Source: UBA2031 sp037189985 (lineage in GTDB: Bacteria > Pseudomonadota > Gammaproteobacteria > Pseudomonadales > Moraxellaceae). From it: a DNA stretch of 64,000 nt. The stretch covers positions 124,001 through 188,000 of the forward strand of contig JBBCJX010000020.1 of the NCBI GenBank assembly GCA_037189985.1. Direction: 5' to 3'. Under the pieces are notes generated by a model. It was not told the DNA's origin and made no database searches. It was given only the letters and a program-made list of their open reading frames with translations. The translations under genes were made by a program, and so were the position numbers. Below, in pieces: positions 61,315-64,000 of the stretch; the first letter of the stretch is position 1; each line of letters opens with the position of its first letter.

Positions 61315-61343
61315 GTAGGGCGGAACCGCAAAGCGTTTCCGCC
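61315..61343 (+). repeat. GTAG-type REP element
   Basis: GTAG head followed by GGCGGAA...TTCCGCC stem and inner CGC/GCG pairing. Very similar to the copy at 62009. Confidence 0.82.
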
Positions 61344-61370
61344 GAATGTTGGAGTTGAGTTTCAGGTGCT

Positions 61371-61404
61371 GCATGCGGCGTAAACCTTCGGGGGTTCGCT
61401 CTAC
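61371..61404 (-). repeat. GTAG-type REP element (inverted)
   Basis: On the minus strand it reads GTAGAGCGAACC..., ending GGTTTACGCCGCATGC; GTAG head at 61401-61404. More degenerate stem than the other copies. It lies 13 bp from the 3' end of the AT-rich gene. Confidence 0.7.
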
Positions 61405-61416
61405 GCGGGCGATAGA

Positions 61417-61971
61417 CTACATTTTAAATATGAGATTTATCAAATAAATAATTATTGGTGAAAGGCCATAAATTTTGGGGATTGTACTTTCGATGAATGA
61501 AAGGCTTTTTATGGCATAAAGGTCTGAAATAAGTTCCGGAATAAATATTTTTCTTAATGGTATTGGTGTGAGGATGATTTCAGTGCTTCCATCATCATTG
61601 GTTTTTATTGTTTCAAGATATCTTCGCATAAATCTTCTGCGTACCCATGGGTGTGTTTCAGAGTAAGTTCTTATTGCTCCTGTTGGCTTAATTCCCATTA
61701 ATTTCCTGATATACGGCGTTACTCTAAGGTATGCGCCTGATATTTTTGAAAGTGGCTCCATTTGTGCGTTTTTGAATAGAAGTAGCATTCTATAGTAGAG
61801 ATAAATATGCGTTAGCCACATGAAGTGTAAAATAACGCTTGGGTTTCCAAGTGTCAGAGATACTCCTGGGCTATTTATGGAGGAAATTTTTGCATCAGAA
61901 AAAATATATATTAATAATATGGTTGATGATATAAAAACTGTTTTGCGCGATTTCTCTATCATTTCATCCAT
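61417..61971 (-). CDS. AT-rich orphan membrane protein of unknown function
   Basis: 184 residues, Ile/Leu/Lys/Ser-rich. Composition is strikingly AT-rich compared with all neighbours, a sign of recent transfer. Hydrophobic segments are near residues 11-27 (VFISSTILLIYIFSDA), 46-66 (VILHFMWLTHIYLYYRMLLLF) and the C-terminus (SPIIIYLINLIFKM); the centre is basic (HPWVRRRFMRRYLETIK). No known family is recognised. The ATG at 61971 has only a poor ribosome site; an ATG three codons in is an alternative. It fills the space between REP elements at 61371-61404 and 62009-62037, beside a RAYT. Confidence 0.55.
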   Translation of the reverse strand: MDEMIEKSRKTVFISSTILLIYIFSDAKISSINSPGVSLTLGNPSVILHFMWLTHIYLYYRMLLLFKNAQMEPLSKISGAYLRVTPYIRKLMGIKPTGAIRTYSETHPWVRRRFMRRYLETIKTNDDGSTEIILTPIPLRKIFIPELISDLYAIKSLSFIESTIPKIYGLSPIIIYLINLIFKM

Positions 61972-62008
61972 TTCTTAATTTTCTTTTATTGAGGAAGGTG
62001 CGGGTCGC

Positions 62009-62037
62009 GTAGGGCGGAATCCCGAAAGGTTTCCGCC
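62009..62037 (+). repeat. GTAG-type REP element (3' flank of RAYT)
   Basis: GTAG then GGCGGAA...TTTCCGCC. It ends 5 bp before the last codon of the extended RAYT reading frame. Confidence 0.82.
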
Positions 62038-62042
62038 GCATG

Positions 62043-62579
62043 CTATCTCTCGCCAGAGGTTACCATTTCAATGTCCGGTGATGCAGCCCAATCAGGCGTA
62101 TATATATCCTGTCGGATATAGCGGTGAGTACTGGAATACGGTCAATCTGCTGCCCGCGCTACCAAGCCATGTTTGACCGGATTGATGTGTGCATAATCCA
62201 CATGCCGGTCAAAATCAATGTCGTCGCGAATTTGGTGTTCCCAGAAGCGGCGCTGCCAGATACCACGCTCACCTCGCTGTATCTGCACAAGGCTGCGTGA
62301 TTCTTGCAGGGGCAGGGCATGAGAAAATAAGCTGCGGATCAGGCGCCAGCGCTGGCTGTAGTTGCTGTCATCTGGAGGAAGTGTCCAAACAGCATGTATG
62401 TGCTCGGGCAGCACAACCCAGGCATCAATATGGAAGGGGTGTAGCTCCTTAACCCGCTTTACTGTCTTGCGCAGTAAATCTATTTCTTGCACCAGAAGGT
62501 CGTTGTTCTGCCTTTCCAGCAGATTGACGGTGAAGAAATAGCTGGCTCCAGCGGCGGTGGCACGGCGGTAGTTGGGCAT
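62043..62579 (-). pseudogene. REP-associated tyrosine transposase (RAYT) with in-frame TGA
   Basis: The open frame from 62579 runs 145 residues to a TGA at 62142-62144. Reading through it continues in frame as PYSSTHRYIRQDIYTPDWAA and ends at TAG 62043-62045, giving 178 codons. The interrupted codon stands where RAYTs have Trp in the D-W-P-Y-S-S motif, so a TGG to TGA change is the simplest reading. Earlier motifs are intact: MPNYRR start, metal-binding HIH (60-62) in LPEHIHAVW, and the candidate catalytic Tyr129 in HVDYAHINPVKHG. AAGGA precedes the ATG. RAYTs are single-copy domesticated IS200/IS605-like enzymes thought to move REPs; GTAG REPs flank this gene on both sides in opposite orientation. 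Confidence 0.85.
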
Positions 62580-62638
62580 GGCTCATTCCTTGAGCGGTGG
62601 CCGGATTTGAGTGTTTCTATATTTTATGGATTTCATGC

Positions 62639-62667
62639 GGCGGAAACGCTGTGCGGTTCCGCTCTAC
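62639..62667 (-). repeat. GTAG-type REP element (5' flank of RAYT)
   Basis: Minus strand GTAGAGCGGAACCGC...GCGTTTCCGCC; GTAG head at 62664-62667. Inverted relative to the copy at 62009, so the RAYT gene is bracketed by inverted REPs. Confidence 0.82.
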
Positions 62668-62683
62668 GAGTGATAGCCGAATC

Positions 62684-63211
62684 TTAGAACGGCTTCACCA
62701 CCGCTAGAAAGATCACCAGAGGCATAAAAGCCACAATCAGGGGCGTGCTGACTTTCAGGAACAACCAGTGCTGTTTCATGGACTGCTCGTACTTGTCAAT
62801 CAGCCCCTTGCGGCGCAGCATTTCCTTGTTGCCGCCGAAGTGGGAGAGCCAGTAGTCGCAGACTTCCATGGGGATGAAGATGAAGGCGACGATGCAGAGT
62901 TTGACCAGCAGCCATTTAGCCTCCATGGGATTCCAGCCTACTAGCCAGAGCAGCAGGGGACCGGTGATGAGGATGACGGGGAAGGCGATGTGCTCCAGTA
63001 CCACACCCTTGTCGAACTGCTCCTGCGCGTAATTGCGGCGTTCTATGGCCAGCGGATCAGTCGGATTCTTTTCCCAGCGTACGAAGGCGCCTTTCACATA
63101 CCAGGTGTAGGCAACGGCCGTGCTCCAGCTCCATATCATCACGAAAAAGAGATGCACGAATTTCACGTAGAGATAATAAGGCAGCAGGATTTCTCGCAGG
63201 GCTTCAAACAT
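62684..63211 (-). CDS. Small polytopic membrane protein, possible heme-type four-helix family
   Basis: 175 residues from the ATG at 63211, preceded by GGAG at 9 nt; two ATG codons further upstream have no ribosome site. Four hydrophobic helices: about 14-40, 70-92, 96-115 and 145-170. The first helix contains YLYVKFVHLFFVMIWSW, and VVLEHIAFPVILITGPLLLW follows, with one His in each, similar in layout to HemJ/CopD-like or DUF2269 proteins. Assignment is only by topology. Unknown function. Confidence 0.65.
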   Translation of the reverse strand: MFEALREILLPYYLYVKFVHLFFVMIWSWSTAVAYTWYVKGAFVRWEKNPTDPLAIERRNYAQEQFDKGVVLEHIAFPVILITGPLLLWLVGWNPMEAKWLLVKLCIVAFIFIPMEVCDYWLSHFGGNKEMLRRKGLIDKYEQSMKQHWLFLKVSTPLIVAFMPLVIFLAVVKPF

Positions 63212-63294
63212 TTGTGGCGTCTCCGATGACATGGGATTGACGACAGACTCCGTGGTCACTAGCTTTTGGCGTCTTGCTAAGCGGAGCCTGTCGC

Positions 63295-63696
63295 ATGTTG
63301 CTTTTCTCTCAAATTCTTTTGGTAATCCTTGGTGTTTTCTTTCTGGTCACCGGCTGGCTCAAGGCCACGGGCAATGCCCATATGGTGAAAGAGTTCCAGA
63401 AGTTCAATTATCCGCAATGGCTGCGCGTTGTGGCCGGGCTCATTGAGCTTGTGGCCGCACTGCTCATGCTCACTGCCTTTTGGTGGCCGGGGTTGGCGGC
63501 CCTCGGTGCACTCATGGTGTGCCCGGTGATGCTGGGCGCGGCCTGGACCAATTTCGTCAAACGTCCGGCCGCTTTCGGCTGGGGCACGGTGGTGATTTTC
63601 CTGCTCTGTGCCACTCCGGTGGTGCTGCAATTCTCCTGGCTGCTGGCCTTGCCGCTGCGCTTTCTGGACAGCGGTTTTCCGGCACTGCTTGCCTAG
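63295..63696 (+). CDS. DoxX-family membrane protein
   Basis: 133 residues from the ATG at 63295 (CGGAG upstream). Four hydrophobic helices; first helix ILGVFFLVTGWLKATGNAHM and RVVAGLIELVAALLML are DoxX-like. Function of the family is poorly defined (redox or thiol-stress links). Its TAG stop shares the CTAG palindrome with the stop of the convergent next gene. Confidence 0.78.
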   Translation: MLLFSQILLVILGVFFLVTGWLKATGNAHMVKEFQKFNYPQWLRVVAGLIELVAALLMLTAFWWPGLAALGALMVCPVMLGAAWTNFVKRPAAFGWGTVVIFLLCATPVVLQFSWLLALPLRFLDSGFPALLA

Positions 63697-64000
63697 GGTT
63701 TTTCGTGCTTGTAGCGCGGGTTGTCCACGGACAGCCGGCGCTGCGTGCGGGCGATCAGGTAATCCAGCAGGCCGGGGCTGCCCGCATCCAGCTTGCCATT
63801 TTTGAGCTTCTCCATTAGCTGCACTTCGGCATCGGGCGTATCAGCACTGCTCAGTAGCGCCAGCAGCTCCTTCCGGTCAGCTTCTGCAAGGCCCGGTGCC
63901 TCGCGCAGTTCGCGCTCGACAATGTTCAGGGCATTGAGGGCGATACGCAGATAGAACACATCGCTGCCTTGCAGCCGGGGCAAAATCTTTTCTTCCAGAT
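63693..64000 (-). CDS. DUF6285-like protein (partial, 5' end outside the window)
   Basis: The frame is open to base 64000, so the N-terminus lies outside. About 102 residues are seen: LEEKILPRLQGSDVFYLRIALNAL split into the family-like pattern 'R...fy.Ri..NaL.iveREL', then a helical region ending RYKHEKP. DUF6285 proteins are small and often encoded next to acyl-CoA dehydrogenase and phosphotransferase-like genes. Convergent with the DoxX gene, the two stops overlapping in CTAG. Confidence 0.65.
   Translation of the reverse strand, partial: LEEKILPRLQGSDVFYLRIALNALNIVERELREAPGLAEADRKELLALLSSADTPDAEVQLMEKLKNGKLDAGSPGLLDYLIARTQRRLSVDNPRYKHEKP

Larger units (their letters stand above)
60728..61416. 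other. Repeat-rich region after the TCA operon
   Basis: 689 bp: terminator (60752-60779), a CCCGGC-type REP (60814-60840), copy B of the ~190-nt repeat (60914-61110), and three GTAG-type REPs (61230-61256, 61315-61343, 61371-61404). The open frame at 60915-61148 is part of the repeat and is not taken as a gene. Confidence 0.75.

Noticed and set aside
1..64000. CRISPR arrays, tRNA or rRNA genes, prophage
   Set aside because: No regularly spaced direct repeats, no cloverleaf or rRNA-like segment, and no phage genes were seen.

Overview
The window reads as chromosomal DNA of a moderately GC-rich, aerobic, respiring gammaproteobacterium. A Pseudomonadales/Moraxellaceae-like lineage fits best, but this is inferred from gene content and order, not from a marker gene. 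The supporting blocks are: gltA divergent from sdhCDAB-sucAB-lpd-sucCD; a complete ccoNOQP-ccoGHIS cbb3 oxidase cluster with a perfect Anr/FNR box; an assimilatory nitrate cluster with NasT/NasS regulation; and a fatty-acid type ketoreductase/hydratase/thiolase set. No rRNA, tRNA, CRISPR array, prophage or classical insertion sequence was seen.

Layout. 1-5.0 kb: the end of a secreted Ig-like protein with a sortable C-terminal tail, a YccT-family lipoprotein, a membrane Ser/Thr kinase with TPR and a convergent CsgG-domain lipoprotein. 5.1-12.0 kb: arsC-wrbA-DUF2069, a YihY membrane protein, an alpha/beta hydrolase, OmpW, class I fumarase and an Ala/Lys-rich secreted protein. 12.3-22.9 kb: nitrate assimilation, comprising transporter, NirB, a NirD-FAD oxidoreductase fusion, NasA nitrate reductase, then NasT (ANTAR) and NasS. 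The transporter leader carries a sigma54-type promoter followed by two hairpins with A1/G4 hexaloops, the RNA target expected for NasT. 23.0-25.4 kb: an AbgT transporter and a periplasmic binding protein. 25.5-34.3 kb (minus strand): cbb3 oxidase and its assembly factors. 34.9-45.4 kb: PII protein, SCP2 protein, MoxR/VWA pair, BtuCD-like ABC transporter, serine hydrolase, and MaoC/FabG/thiolase. 45.5-47.1 kb: two PsiF-repeat proteins and a beta-hydroxyacid dehydrogenase. 47.3-60.7 kb: citrate synthase and the succinate dehydrogenase/2-oxoglutarate dehydrogenase/succinyl-CoA synthetase supercluster. 60.8-62.7 kb: an accessory island with REP elements, an AT-rich orphan gene and a REP-associated tyrosine transposase (RAYT) interrupted by a stop codon. 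62.7-64.0 kb: two small membrane proteins and a partial DUF6285 gene.

How it works together: the TCA block and fumarase supply reduced quinone and NADH; the high-affinity cbb3 oxidase, probably switched on by Anr at low oxygen, terminates respiration; the nitrate cluster converts nitrate to ammonium under control of nitrogen status (sigma54 promoter) and nitrate (NasS/NasT on leader RNA). The least conventional parts are the non-coding ones: a GTAG-type REP family around the RAYT, a second CCCGGC-type REP family (one copy of which encodes the tail of CcoI), a roughly 190-nt repeat present twice with a covarying hairpin, hairpins in the gaps of the TCA operon, and a set of nearly identical bidirectional terminators.
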